Shown here one piece after another: positions 47,890 through 60,211 of a stretch of 64,000 nt of DNA; position 1 is the stretch's first letter; every line of letters begins with the position of its first letter. The DNA is taken from contig CM022665.1 of assembly GCA_012295275.1 (NCBI GenBank), forward strand, positions 40,937,152-41,001,151. Reading direction: 5' to 3'. A program made the translations under genes and the position numbers. Source of the stretch: Chrysomallon squamiferum. Taxonomy: Eukaryota; Mollusca; Gastropoda; Neomphalida; Peltospiridae. Below the pieces are notes generated by a model. The model did not search any database. It was not told the DNA's origin and saw only the letters and a program-made list of their open reading frames with translations.

Positions 47890-47990
47890 TGTAAAACAGT
47901 TTAGGATTGCTTCTCCTCATTTGCCCAGTTGGGACATTTCCCATTCTAGACAAAGCTCAGTGAATGATTTATGAAGGTCAATAGAGTTGT
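47890..47990 (+). mobile_element. SINE fragment (head-core junction)
   Basis: Contains tttgcccagttgggacattt, cccattctagacaaagctca and gatttatgaaggtcaa in the order gcccattgggctatttc, cgttccagccagtgcac, gtatatcaaaggcc expected of the SINE. Confidence 0.5.
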
Positions 47991-48989
47991 TTGTTATTGT
48001 CTTTAGTCTTCTTTATTTGTTTCATTTTATTTTATTGTTTTTTTTTATATTTATTATTATTGTTTTTTTTTATCATTATTATTGCTAAATTTGATTAAGT
48101 TTTGGTATTTAATGGTTGGTTTTTATTTAATTTTTTTTTTTCTTGTATTCATATTTAAATTTGAGAAAAACTTTATTTATTTTTTTGTAATCATTATTTT
48201 TATTATTATTGGGTTTTTTTAATTATTATTATTGTATTATTATTTTTATTTTAGTTTATTTTATTTATTTATTTATTAATTTTTATTTATTTATTTATTT
48301 TATTTTTTGTAAGGGATAGATTTTTTTTTCAATTGTTTATTACAGATATTGGAATAGTTTTCCAGCTGATTTAATTACATAAGCAAAAATTGACTCTAAA
48401 TGAAATTTAAATTTCCAATACTGTTCAAAGCTGAACGTATTATTCCAGAAGAAAAAAAATGAATGTATATTTAATTAGCTTACAAAATTCTAAAATCTTG
48501 TTGAAAAATTTTCAAATTTTATTACCCTTTCCCAAAAGGATATCTGATGATGTTAGAACTGAACAATTATTTGTTTGGGGATTGTAAGATAAAATAAAAA
48601 ATAAATGAAAACCATTTTAAAGCCTGAAAAAAAAGACATTTACTAAGCACGGATTTAAATATAATTATACTTTTATTAGTTACAGCAACTTATTTTCCAG
48701 CCATCAGTTGAGAGCTAAAATATGTGTTTTCCTGTTTATGGGAATGTGCACATAAAATATCCCTTACGGCTGATCACAAAAGAGCAGTTCATAAGATAGC
48801 AGCAACAGGCTGCCATGCATTGTTTATGTTATCTTTGATGTTATGTACAATGCCCTAGATACAAAATTTAATAAAGTCTTACAATATTTCTGTGTTTCTT
48901 CCCCAAAGATATTTTGACTAAATCTCGATAAATCTAAAATGTGTTGAAATGCCATTAAACAAACATCATGAACAAACCCCATAATGTGA
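47991..48989. other. AT-rich intergenic sequence
   Basis: TTTA and ATT repeats near 48030-48310. No gene. Confidence 0.4.
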
Positions 48990-49650
48990 TTAACGACAGG
49001 AGCTGACCTATCATATCTGCTTCACATAAAACTGCCTGTGAAACATATGTGATTATAAAATTCCATCTACATCTGATGATACGTTTCTTCTCGTGGGGCT
49101 TTTGTTTCTAGTGCTTCAACCAGTTTGATGATGATCACTGTGACTGAAACTCAAAGTAATTTGACAAGGGAATGGTATTATTCGCTTGATCAATTCATAT
49201 AACTCCTCGGAGAATTACAGCTGCAGAAATCTCACTTTTCTCAAACGTGGTAGACAAAGTTTCTTCTTTCTTACATCCCTCCTTGGATGAAAGAGTCATT
49301 CAAATGAGATTATTTGTAATTTGCTTTCCATTGTGATGGTAAGAAAAATGGCCAGCTTATCAAAGGTAATGTTTCTGAGGAAATCTGTTAATCTAACAGT
49401 CGTCTAATTGCAGCTTTCCAATTACTTCTGAATTGCCAGGAATCAGTTGTATCATCCAGAATGTTGAAGGAAATACTCCTGACATATTCATTTCAATCTG
49501 TGTGTATATCTGTCTCTCTTTATTTGGAGCAGGCTGAGAGGAGAAATGAATTGTCTAATGAAGACCTATGAGAAAGAGATTGCCAAAGAAACAGGTCACT
49601 TGGTGCAAGTGCCACACAATATTAATGAGTCTGTCTGACTTGTAAATTGT
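48990..49650. other. Large complex block, candidate conserved element
   Basis: About 650 bases without repeats or long homopolymers, unusual here. Contains gtctaattgcagctttccaa, tgagattatttgtaatttgc, tttccattgtgatgg and ttacagctgcag (E box). No open frame of note, so a non-coding function is more likely than an exon. Conservation not tested. Confidence 0.3.
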
Positions 49651-49653
49651 TCC

Positions 49654-50040
49654 CCTCACTTCTCAACCTTTTGTCATTTTTTTCCTAAATCTCAGTCTGC
49701 CTTCATTTCTTTCTTCTCTCTCTGTTTTCCTCTTTTTCCTGATTTTTTTTCTTTCATTCTTAGTCTTGCCTTCTCTTCCTGTTTCTTCTTGTTTGTAATC
49801 TGTTAACTTTTTGCCCTCACTTCTCGACATTTTGATTTTTTCCTTTGTCTTTTTATCTCAGTCTCATCCTGCCTTCATTACTTTCCCTTTCTCTTTTCTT
49901 TTTCCTATCTTTTTCTTTCATTCTTGGTTTTGCCTTTTCTTTTTTTTATGTTTCTTTCTCTGGCATTCTTTTTGTTTCTACCAACTTTGTTTCATTTTCT
50001 TTGTCTCTGTCATTCTGTCCTCTCTCTTCCTCTATCTCTA
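49654..50040. repeat. Polypyrimidine tract with about 162-bp duplication
   Basis: cctcacttctc occurs at 49654 and 49815 and ctttcattctt at 49751 and 49915, with matching blocks between (atctcagtct, ctgccttcatt). The offset is 161-164 bp. Overlapping Phe/Ser/Leu frames are artefacts. Confidence 0.8.
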
Positions 50041-50359
50041 AATCTTAATAACTATCTTTCTATCAGTTTAATCTGTAGCCTTTTCATAAGTTTTATTAAC
50101 ATTACCATATTTCTGGCAACAAAAATGTTATAATTTAAGAAGGTGTTTTGGGGCCACAGCATAAGGAGAAGAGTAATTATTATAACTCAGATGGGAGGAG
50201 AGATGTGTAAGCATCAAAATCCTAAAAGATTTGAAAAAAATCAATTCATCAATAAATCAATCAACCATTTGAAATGCACTTAGACATTTCTGGAATATGT
50301 GTTTTCTGAGCAAAATAGTCTTATTATAGAGTGTTTATTAGATCACTGTGTGTGTGCGT

Positions 50360-50409
<50 letters not shown>

Positions 50410-51043
50410 ACGTCATTCCACATATATGTGTAACTGTTTGCATGTGTATGTAGTGTATTTTATTGTGCATATGTATGAGTGTTTGTGAGTGTGTGTGTAC
50501 ATCACTGAATGTTTATGTTGTGTATATTTGTGTGTATATGGGTATGTTTTTGTTTGTATGTGTACCTGTGTGAATCATGGTTGTATTTTATATATATATA
50601 TATATATATATAAGTATGTTAGTGGCTGTAGATTTCCACACTACCATTACACAGGAGTTGGTGCTCATACACATTCCCAGTTCCTCACAGCCTTAATGCT
50701 GGTTATTTCATCACTACTCGGCCAAGACTGGTTTAAATTTTGAGCCCTCGGACTTAGAGCAGCAGAACTAATTCCAGTCTAGGCAAAGAGGTTTGTATGA
50801 CTATTTCAACAGCTCTTCTTCGACAAAAACTAAATTTTATAACCAAACACTGTGAAAAATGGGCGACCATTGTCCCTGGATGGTTTGCTCGGGAGAGAAT
50901 ATTTGAACATTTCATGAATATAAATGTGATAATATCTTGAACTTGACTTGACCTAATGAAATCAGAGTGTGTGCTAGAATATTTATCAGAGTCTGATTTT
51001 GTTACCTAATTCGGGCAGAATAATAGTATGTGAGCATGTTTGT
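50041..51043. other. Intergenic sequence with TG and TA microsatellites
   Basis: TG run at 50347-50407 and TA run at 50589-50612. Remaining sequence has no recognised gene. Confidence 0.7.
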
Positions 51044-51044
51044 T

Positions 51045-51077
<33 letters not shown>

Positions 51078-51118
51078 TAGAGAGAAAGTGTGTGTGTGTG
51101 TGTGTGTGTGCGCGTGTG
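51044..51118. repeat. Interrupted TG microsatellite
   Basis: Two TG runs separated by an AG-rich stretch. Confidence 0.95.
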
Positions 51119-51654
51119 CATGCAAGAATATATTTCAGACTCTGTTTTTCTTACCTAATTTCTAGAAAAATCTATTTTTAATAATCTGCTATAGAAACTC
51201 TTAGCATTAAAAGACAGAAAATAATATCTGTTTAATAACAACTCCTACTGAAACTTCATATTATTAATCAATTTTCAAATGAAAATGGATAGTTTACATT
51301 TTTGATAAAGTAACAACAGAAAGGGGTAAGGTAACCTTCACTTGGCTTGTACAATGTAGAAATGTGGCTCCAGCATGTATTAGCCTTGTGGTTCAGTCTG
51401 ACTACAGTGTTTTGTTATATTAATGCTATTTAGTTAGCTTGAAGAATAACAGAAAATCTCTGCTGCATTAGAATTCTTCATGTGATGAGAAACATGACTG
51501 AATATTTGCTTAATAACACATCAATCTTTTCGTATTATTGTTAATGCTTTTTAAATACCATAGTTACATGTTGCTTTTTAATATGATAGAGCATGTGTTT
51601 TGGTATATGTAAAAAAAAAAAAAAAAAAGAAACTCATTGGTACTGATACATACA

Positions 51655-51835
51655 TAGGTTATTTTTCCAATCAACAGCAGTGGATCTTTTATTTAGGTTT
51701 TCCCACAGAGAAGACAGCACATACCACGACCTTAGATAAAGCTGATCTGGAGTTCAGATTGGAATGGGAAATAGCTCAGTCTGTGAACTAATGAGCAGAG
51801 GAGGACATGGGCTACCGTTTCTACTTTCTATTAAA
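51655..51835 (-). mobile_element. tRNA-derived SINE, minus strand
   Basis: Plus-strand order is ccaatcaacagcagtggatc, ttttatttagg, cccacagagaagacagcaca, taccacgacctt, gatctggagttcagattgga and atgggaaatagctcag. This is the clean reverse complement of the SINE core (ggctatttc... caaaggccgtggtatgtgct... tctgtggg... aaagatccct-gctgctaat). It is the best-preserved core copy here. The tRNA head on its right is decayed. Confidence 0.82.
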
Positions 51836-52440
51836 AATGATAGCAGATACACAGTTAGTCTATCACCAAAATTTGTATATGTGTTTGTGTGTATGTGCAT
51901 GCATGCATGTATACATGTGTTTATATCTTGTGGACTGGATTGTAATTAGATGAGCATGAGTTTCATTAAATAGTATCTGCAATGATAAAAATATATTTAA
52001 AATGTTAAATTCAACATTAAAGAAACCAAAAGCCACTAAACCCTCTGCCTAAAGTACTTATGCCATGACAATGTGTTTCTTTGAACTTGAAAAAAAACTT
52101 AAAACTAAAGTACAGAAAGAATTTAAAATAACACCTTACCCAGCTGAAATAAACTAATAGGTACTAGATATGGATCTTTTAAGCATAGCACTTTACTGTT
52201 ACTATTATTTTTGTTATTATTATTTTTAAAAAAAGCTACAAGCATGCCTGCAATGGGCTGACCCTCTGAGAATTCTCAGCAGGTGCAGTATAAAAAGAAT
52301 TTGTCACTTATCAAAGGTGAAGGATACTTAACAGTCAGACGTTTGAAGTTACATCACAAATCAGTGATTTGATCCCACTCAATTAACACCAGAGTATTGA
52401 TTATCACCTCCATACCCATGAATCACTTTGAGGAATTAAT
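51836..52440. other. Intergenic sequence
   Basis: No gene or element recognised. Confidence 0.4.
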
Positions 52441-53140
52441 CCCCAATGTACACTGCCTTTAGAACGAAAACCCCAAAATGTCAAATTAACCGAATGTCTA
52501 TACATCTCTCTCCTTTTATCTGTGCGCCTTTCCTCTGTTATTTGTCTATCTCTTTGTTTTTGTCTCTCTTGTTTGTTTGTTCTGTGTCCCAGTGGGTGTG
52601 TCTGCTTTCTCCTGTGATAAATATTTGTCTGATATCTTTTAGTCTGTCTGACTCCTTTTTGGCGTCTCCGATTTTATTTTATTTACTTTTATTGTTATTA
52701 TTGTTATCATTTATTTTATTTTTTTTATGGTCCTGTAGATCTGTATCTGCCTCCCTTCTTTATATGTCTGCCTTTTTATCTTTTTCTCTCTTTGATACTT
52801 TTTATGGGTTTTTTCTTTCATAAAATATTCAGAGACGTGTGTTTAAAAAACATACAGTTGGAGAATTATGAAAGAAAATTATATTGAAGTGTCTGTTTCC
52901 ATCTTATTTCTGTTTTATAGCTTGTATTGGCTTATTCCATTTTCCTGTTTCTTTATTTCTCAGTATCTGTAATTTACTCTATTTTCTCTTGCTTTTTCTC
53001 AGTCTCTTTATCCATTTCTTTATCTCTCTTCTTTCTCCCTGTTTCCCTCTTTCTGTCTGCCTTTCTTTTTCTCTTGCTTTGACTTTTTCACTCTCTTTCT
53101 TGGTCTTTCTTTTTCTTTCTCTTACTTTTTAATATAATAA
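52441..53140. repeat. Pyrimidine-rich low-complexity tract
   Basis: T/C-rich plus strand with recurring tctgtctgcctttctttttc-like words. The frames of 125 and 82 codons inside are Leu/Ser/Phe artefacts. Confidence 0.65.
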
Positions 53141-53625
53141 CTACATCATCTATATGTTCTTTCCCAATGTAAATATTTTGAAAAAAACACCAAAAAACTT
53201 ATTTTCCTATGTTGTTTATATAGTACCACAAACAAAATATTTCTCTTCTTTTACCTCAATATTAAAATACCTCAGCATTATTGTGGTATGTATTTTCTGC
53301 ATTCAAATCACATGAAAATTGTGTAGTCTTCCTTTCACCTTTCATTTGGTCATGATAAAAACTGAAAACTACAGGCAGGGTGGTGTTCAATATAAAAATA
53401 AGAAAAAAGTAATTAAACTTGTTATTTTGGATTAAAAGAAAAAAAAAAAAGAAAAACAATAATAAAGAGAGAAAAAAGCAATTAAAACTTGGTGTGTGCT
53501 TGTAATGGATTCCGCTGCACATTACCTAAGGGAAGGCGTCCAGAATTGCTTTGTCCACACAAACAAACTGTCTTGACCAGATCAATTAATCCGAGACTTA
53601 TCCTGAGCAGCTGTTACAACTAATT
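53141..53625. other. Intergenic sequence
   Basis: No gene recognised. Confidence 0.4.
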
Positions 53626-54442
53626 GTGAGAGAGAGAGAGAGAGGGGGTGGCTAATTATCACAGAGAGAACGAAGGTGGCTAATGGTCAGAGATGGATGG
53701 GTAACGGTCAGAAAGAGGGAGGGAGTGGTTAATAATCTGAAAAATAGAGAGGGGCGGCTAATAATGAGAAAGAGAGACAGGGTGACTAATTGTCCTGAAA
53801 AAAGTGGGATGGCTAATGATCAGTAAGAGAGACAGTGGCTAATAATGAGAAAAAGAGACAGGGTGGCTAATAATGAGACAGGGTGACTAATTGTCCTGAA
53901 GAAAGTGGGATGGCTAATAATGAGAAAGAGAGACAGGGTGGCTAATTGTCCTGAAGAAAGTGGGATGGCTAATGATCAGTAAGAGAGACAGTGGCTAATA
54001 ATGAGAAAAAGAGACAGGTGGCTAATAATGAGAAAGAGAGACAGGATAGCTAATTGTCCTGAAGAAAGTGGGATGGCTAATGATCAGTAAGAGAGACAGT
54101 GGCTAATAATGAGAAAAAGAGACAGGTGGCTAATAATGAGAAAGAGAGACAGGGTGACTAATTGTCCTGAAGAAAGTAGGATGGCTAATGATCAGCAAGA
54201 GAGACAGTGGCTAATAATGAGAAAAAGAGACAGGTGGCTAATAATGAGAAAGAGAGACAGGGTGACTAATTGTCCTGAAGAAAGTAGGATGGCTAATGAT
54301 CAGCAAGAGAGACAGTGACTAATGATCAGAAAGAGAGACAGTGACTAATGATCAGAAAGAGAGACAGTGACTAATGATCAGAAAGAGAGACAGTGGCTAA
54401 TGATCAGAAAGAGAGGGTGGCTAATGGTGAATGAGAGAGGGA
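53626..54442. repeat. Minisatellite: 27-bp monomers in 108-bp higher-order units
   Basis: The monomer is tggctaataatgagaaagag plus agacagg, 27 bp. Four variants (two ataatgaga types, one attgtcctgaagaaa type, one atgatcag type) form a 108-bp unit; ctgaag recurs at 53951, 54059, 54167 and 54275, exactly 108 apart. The right end is a run of a single atgatcagaaagagagac variant. Because 27 is a multiple of three, an open frame of 36-residue repeats (54109-54318) appears; there is no reason to think it is translated. Confidence 0.95.
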
Positions 54443-54935
54443 GGTTCTTGCATTTTTTACTAAACTTCATTCTGTACATCAGTTATCATTCAACAGTATC
54501 TGTGTGTAAAACATTCGTCTCCTCAGATTAAAGGCTGGGGGATGAGGCCTAATGTTGAAATTGAGACTGGGGATTGATTCTCTTTTTATACTGAGCTATG
54601 TACAAATATTATTTCTTGCTTATATTGACATCATTTGTATGGTCACTGATTTCTGGACTGGAGGACTGAAAGTCAGAATGATATCCAGTAAAGATAATGC
54701 AGCTGATAAATATTGTGAGAAAATCTACAACCGCAGCAAAAATTCTTTAATATTCACTTTTCCTTATGTCCTACAAAAGATAGCAAAAATGTCATTGCCA
54801 TTTCTACACCAGTCTCAGAATTCTTTTAGCCACAGTAAGAAAACACATATTATGGATTTGGCACGATATGCCATTTTTATTTGTCCATAAATCTCAAACC
54901 ACTTACAGCGAAAGTAAGAGTTCTTTGGCAAGAAA
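54443..54935. other. Intergenic sequence with an unassigned open frame
   Basis: A 112-codon plus-strand frame (54552-54890) has fairly normal residue composition but no domain that I recognise, and its length is not beyond chance for a window of this size. Confidence 0.2.
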
Positions 54936-54954
54936 ATATATATATATATATATA

Positions 54955-55090
54955 AAAGAGAAGACAGTGCATACCATTATCTTTGATAAACTAAATTCAG
55001 AACACTGGCTGGAATTAGACATTGCTCATGGATAGAATAAAGACAATAGATCATTGAACCTATTACTCTTTAAATAAGTGTTTTGCAACA
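54955..55090 (-). mobile_element. SINE fragment, minus strand
   Basis: agagaagacagtgcatacca, atctttgataaa and cactggctggaattagacat match the reverse complement of the SINE core. A TA microsatellite (54936-54954) abuts the breakpoint. Confidence 0.7.
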
Positions 55091-56144
55091 AAACCACTGC
55101 TTGTTCCTGACTGTGGAGAGGTCAACACCCTCTTTTACTAAGCTCTATACTGAGAACAGAAGCTATGAATCTTCTATCAGAATTAGGTTAGGCTTGCATT
55201 GATATTAATGTCAATAAATCAGCATTGCTTATAAGATCCAGAGATTGGACATTTTTCATACATCTTTTCTTCCCAAGAGTATTACTTTTTTGGTACCATC
55301 CATCATTTATTGTAGAATTTTTGGGGGGTTTTTTGTTTAATAAATTTGAACATTGTTATTTTAATACTTTTAAAAGTATTAAAGTTGTCTTGCTTTGATT
55401 TATTATTGTCTGGGTTTCCTTTGTGAAAAGGGATGATGTAGCATGTAGGTACAAAACAACAAGAGGATGGTTAGAAGCCAACAATCTTTTGTGCTTATGG
55501 GATTTTGTATTTGTGGTTTTTAATAGAAGAATCGTGATAAATAAGCTTATTTTTTTTTTGCTATTATTCTGTTTATTAGGTTAAATATTTGTAATTTTTA
55601 TTTAGTTTATGTGGAGTTATTGTTTGAAGTTTTTCACAACAAAAAGATTAGAAACTAAATATTTTGTTTGTTCTCATTCAATATTCATTTTCCTTGGCTA
55701 CTAGATTTTATTGTCTTGATTTAACAAATGCTGCTTATTTAAAATTTATTACTTTTTGCATTATTGTTATATTATTATTATTATTATTATCATTATTGAC
55801 ATTATTATCATCATCATCATCATCATCTTGATTACTTTCATCATTGTTTTTATTACAAGCTATTGTCAGTCTGCTATTATCAACAATATATCTTAGATAT
55901 GCACCTTCCCATGAATATGAAAAAACACATGATGGTTTCTAATATTTATTTTATAGGACAGTGAAAACAAGACTAACTGTTTTGTCTCATTAATTAAAAA
56001 ATAACAGTTAATGTGGTTTGTATTTCATCACTTCAGAATTCATTCAGCTGTTTCTAAACTCTTATTCTTCATTTATTAAAAAGACTCTCTAATGTTTCTA
56101 TGTTTCTTGACATAAAATACTATTTAAAATACTATAAAATACTA
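55091..56144. other. AT-rich intergenic sequence
   Basis: ATT and ATC triplets at 55770-55826. No gene. Confidence 0.4.
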
Positions 56145-56225
56145 TTATTACACCACAGGCAAGCACTCTAACCAATGGGCCACATACTGTTTGCCTTTCC
56201 CTCATCCTGGACCGGGTCATAACAA
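56145..56225 (-). mobile_element. SINE tRNA-like head fragment, minus strand
   Basis: gcaagcactctaaccaatgg followed by gccacat is the reverse complement of a tRNA-like head (tggcccattggttagagtgc on the minus strand). The A box matches at most positions. No body adjoins. Confidence 0.5.
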
Positions 56226-56339
56226 ATTAAACATAATTAACTTTACTTTATTTCCATTTCTGATTATTCTCATATACAAGCCGAGTAAATACATTTTTCA
56301 AGCAGAATCCTTTTGCCAAAGTGAAGTAACTGAATTGAT

Positions 56340-56582
56340 AGACTGTGTGTGTGTGTGTGTTTGACACTGAACAGGGTATTGGAAGCTTCATTTAAATTAC
56401 TGTCATCTCACCAGAAGAAACTGTTAAGACTGTCCAGCAGTGTTTATTCAGAGAAGGATGTCAGATCTACCACCTCTGTGTCTCAGAAATGATTCAGACA
56501 ATACCAAGCTTTTGTTTCTTTGAGGATGAAAGTACAAATCAAACAGGATAAATTAGTTTGTCTTGTAAAGAATTTGGTATCA

Positions 56583-56585
<3 letters not shown>
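56340..56585. other. Complex non-repetitive block
   Basis: Contains cttcatttaaattactgtca and ggataaattagtttgtctt between a short TG run and the TC microsatellite. Candidate regulatory element only. Confidence 0.15.

Positions 56586-56653
<68 letters not shown>
56586..56653. repeat. CT microsatellite, 34 units
   Basis: Uninterrupted CT repeat. Confidence 0.97.
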
Positions 56654-56655
<2 letters not shown>

Positions 56656-57986
56656 GTCCAGGTGAGAGTGAGTGAGTGTGTGTGTATATGTATACATGTA
56701 ATCTAGGTATGTGTGTGTCTTATGTAATGTAGGTATGTGTACTGCTTTATTTTTATTTTTTTTTTAATGTTTTTTTTAAAAAGCTTATCCTTGATTTTGT
56801 TTTGTTTGTTTGCTTGTTTGGGTTTTTTCATTGTCTTCTGGTTTGCTACATGTTTGCCTTCCTTTATTAAATATTTAGGTTTTTCGATTTTTCGGTATCA
56901 GTCCTTGAATGGAATTCCCTTCTGGGGATTTATTTCATAAAATTAAATTAAATTTAACAACTCAAAGTTAATGTAAAAATTTCAGTGAAATGTAATGCAT
57001 TAAAGAGAAACTGTCAAAAATTATTTTTGCCTTCTGTTCTTATTAACACCTGCTTACAGGTTTTTATTACATTTTTAATTCTATTGTTATTTTTATTTAT
57101 TTTTTATTTTTTATTTTTTTATGTTATAAAGTAACCCAGAATTTTCATTTTCTTTTTCTTTTTTACTTTTTTTTCTTTTCTTTGTTGTTGTTAAGTTATA
57201 TGGTTTGTCAGCCATGATTGTTTTAATTTGATTTTCTCTTTTCATTTGTCTGAAGCAGTTATTTTCAAATTTAAGGTGGGAAGAAAAAAAAAGAAAAGAA
57301 AAAAAGAATTTTGATTTAATTGCATATTTCAGAACACAAAATTTTTGTTGCCTATTATACTTTTATACAAGATTGATTTTTTAAATAATGAAAAGAAAAA
57401 AGTAGAGAGTAAATCTGACTTTTTTGGCCTATAAATTTGTTAGGATAAATAATTAAATAAATAATTTTATCTTTAATTAACTGGATATTCATTCGTGTCA
57501 ATTCAGTCTGATTATTTTCATAGTTGATAACTGAAACAATGTATTATGAAAATTCTCTTACAGACAATTTCTTATATATTTTAACAAAATGAAATCCACT
57601 GAATTGACAAAACAAAATCTTGGTCACTTGAAAGCAAATGACAAATTAAATTTGAATGTTATGTACATTGTCACAGTGTGACAACAGCACACTGATTAAA
57701 TTGTGTTGTGAGACCCAGAACTTAGTGTCACATTTCAAATCAAATTTTATTATACTTCCCACTTAAAGATTAACCCTGCTTCCTTGCAGGCCAGTTGGTC
57801 AGTTCATTTATTGCTATGTGACTGAGCAATGTATCAGCTTGTAAAAGGTCTCAGACCACAGTTCTAAAAGATGCTGATGCAGCAAATATAGAAAGTAGAA
57901 ACCGTAGTTAAAATTATCTACAAAAAGTTTCAGGATAAAGTTTTACTACAGTTTTTCCAAAATTAGTCATAGCATTTAAAAAATTG

Positions 57987-57987
<1 letters not shown>
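56654..57987. other. AT-rich intergenic sequence
   Basis: No gene recognised. Confidence 0.4.

Positions 57988-58028
<41 letters not shown>
57988..58028. repeat. TG microsatellite
   Basis: About 20 TG units, directly beside the 5' end of the next SINE fragment. Confidence 0.96.
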
Positions 58029-58030
<2 letters not shown>

Positions 58031-58037
58031 TTTCATT

Positions 58038-58205
58038 TCTCTGTGGGAAGGTTCACATAAACAGTCCATTTTGCTAATTCAGAAAGAGTAGCCCATTGTA
58101 TGGCAGCATTAGTTTTACATTTTTCTTATCCATATGAATGGTATCTTGCAACCATACATATAGTGTATGAGCATTACATTAAATAAAATACTTCTTCTTC
58201 TTCAT
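58038..58205 (+). mobile_element. SINE 3' half, plus strand
   Basis: tctctgtgggaaggttcaca, ttgctaattcagaaagagta, gcccattgtatggcagcatt, then attaaataaaatacttcttc follow the SINE 3' order (ctgtgggaaggtgcata, gctgctaatcg-aaagagtagcccat, tggc-gcag, ...gttaaataaaacatttc). It is 5'-truncated at the TG repeat. Confidence 0.78.
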
Positions 58206-60175
58206 TTTCTTGGAGTAGTATATAGTTCAATCAAGGTGTTCTTGTTTCACTGTTTTATGTATGATAGTATACAGGATCAGTTCTCCTTAGTTCACACCTT
58301 GGCATATCTTTCCATTCCAGCCAAATATTCCCAAAATGGTGTATCAGAGACATGCTGCTTACTAAGCTTTGTATGAAATTGCATATCAGCCATTTTCATA
58401 GCAAGAAAATGTGTGAGAAAGTGATTTTCTGTCTGTCTGTCTGTTTGTGTTGTATTCTTATTTGATGGGTGGGGTGGCCCTGCAACCTAAGAAGAACTCC
58501 TAAAAGGGCCACTGCCAATAAAAAAAAAAAGAGAGAGAGAAAAAGGTTGAAAATGGCTGGTGTGCAGAAACGATCTGTCGGTGCTAATCAATAAGTAATA
58601 CATAGTCATATCAGGTTTCCTCTCTAATATCATCATTACACAAAAAACACATTTCCAACATCTAATCACCATTAACACTAATACATAATATTCAGTTGTC
58701 ATTAAACAAATATTAAATCATTCATTGAAAATGCATTAGCTGTTGAAATTGTCAGTCTGAAAGAATTATTTACTCTGCCTCTGCTAAAATGCCCATTAGT
58801 TAGTTAAACATAGCCTCCAGATAAACTTGTGTATTTTCCTTAATCTGATCTCAATGTAAGAAAATGAAAATCTATAAAATCTGTTGATACGGAGAGATGG
58901 ATAAAGAGAACATTTACACTTACACAGAGATAGAGCAAACACTGGTAGTGAGACAGACATATGTATGTGTGACTAGGCGTTAATGTAGATAATGGATGAG
59001 GTATTATCTCATACATTAATAATTATAGTAATAGTAATATTAAAATAGAAGATTTAAAAAAAAAAAAAAAATAGAGGGTAGTTATTGTTGTTCAAAGGTA
59101 TTTGTGGAAAAAGTTTATTATAGGATTGGTAACATGTATTAGGATAAGTAATAATTATGTATGTATATATGTATATATATGTGGAGGGATGGATGCTTTT
59201 ATATACCTATCTATTTAAGCAGATATCTATTTGTGTGCGTGTTAAAATTCTTTTAAAAGAAACTTAACATGTTCACATTATTTATAAAATATTTAAAATC
59301 AGTACATCAGTGAATTGTAAATATTAGCCAATTCTTTTAAAGACTTCTGCTGGTTATAACAGAAATCATTAAAATTCCATTCACACAGATTTTTTTTTCT
59401 CTTTTGTGGTTTCTTTTTCTTTCATCCAATTCATTTCAGTTGTCACAATAAAGATCATATTAATACATATTTTGTTATGCAAAATAAAACAAGTAACCAT
59501 AAGGTATACAGAAGCTGATACTAAATGTAAAGCAGAAGAAGTAATGTGTGAATGAATTATAAAAGTTATGTTGGTTGTTTGGCCCATGAATGAAATGTTG
59601 GTTTAATGAAACATGTTACATTATTAACAACTTTTTAAGTCTAAAAATCTACAGTTTATGAATAATGGCTATCTTATCAGAGAGATGAAATGAAATATCA
59701 CCTCTCATGGGATATTCGAATGAACTACTAGAAAGAGTATATTTATATAAAGCTTTCTGAAAAAGATTAAAAAAAAATCCTATTGTGGTCTTATTGTCAA
59801 CAATGAATTTGCAGATAACTCTATCATGTATATTCAGTTTATGAAAATGATGACATCAGAAATAGGAAAGGAAAAGTTCACACTATTCATGGGATGTAGA
59901 AGTTAATTGCCAGAAATGGTTTATTCTGGTCATACAAAAATACATATCACTTCTGTTAATACATGTAATTGGGTATAATAGAAAATGAGCTGGTTGTGAC
60001 TCTAAACAGGATTGATCTAGTGAACCAGTGATCTTAAAACAAGACTTTTCAAAGGATTTTAATAATTATTAATTATTTTGTAATTTAATGAAGAAAACAT
60101 CATTTTTATGTAAGTGTTTAGAGTTTAAACATGTCCAAATTTACGAATATCTGTATATCATAATAAGCTTATTTA

Positions 60176-60211
<36 letters not shown>

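Noticed and set aside
54109-54318. Repeat-coded protein of 36-residue units
   Set aside because: The frame exists only because the minisatellite unit is a multiple of three; no start context or neighbour suggests translation.
54552-54890. 112-codon plus-strand frame with normal composition
   Set aside because: No recognisable domain, no exon signals found, and a frame this long is expected a few times by chance in 64 kb. It remains uncertain.
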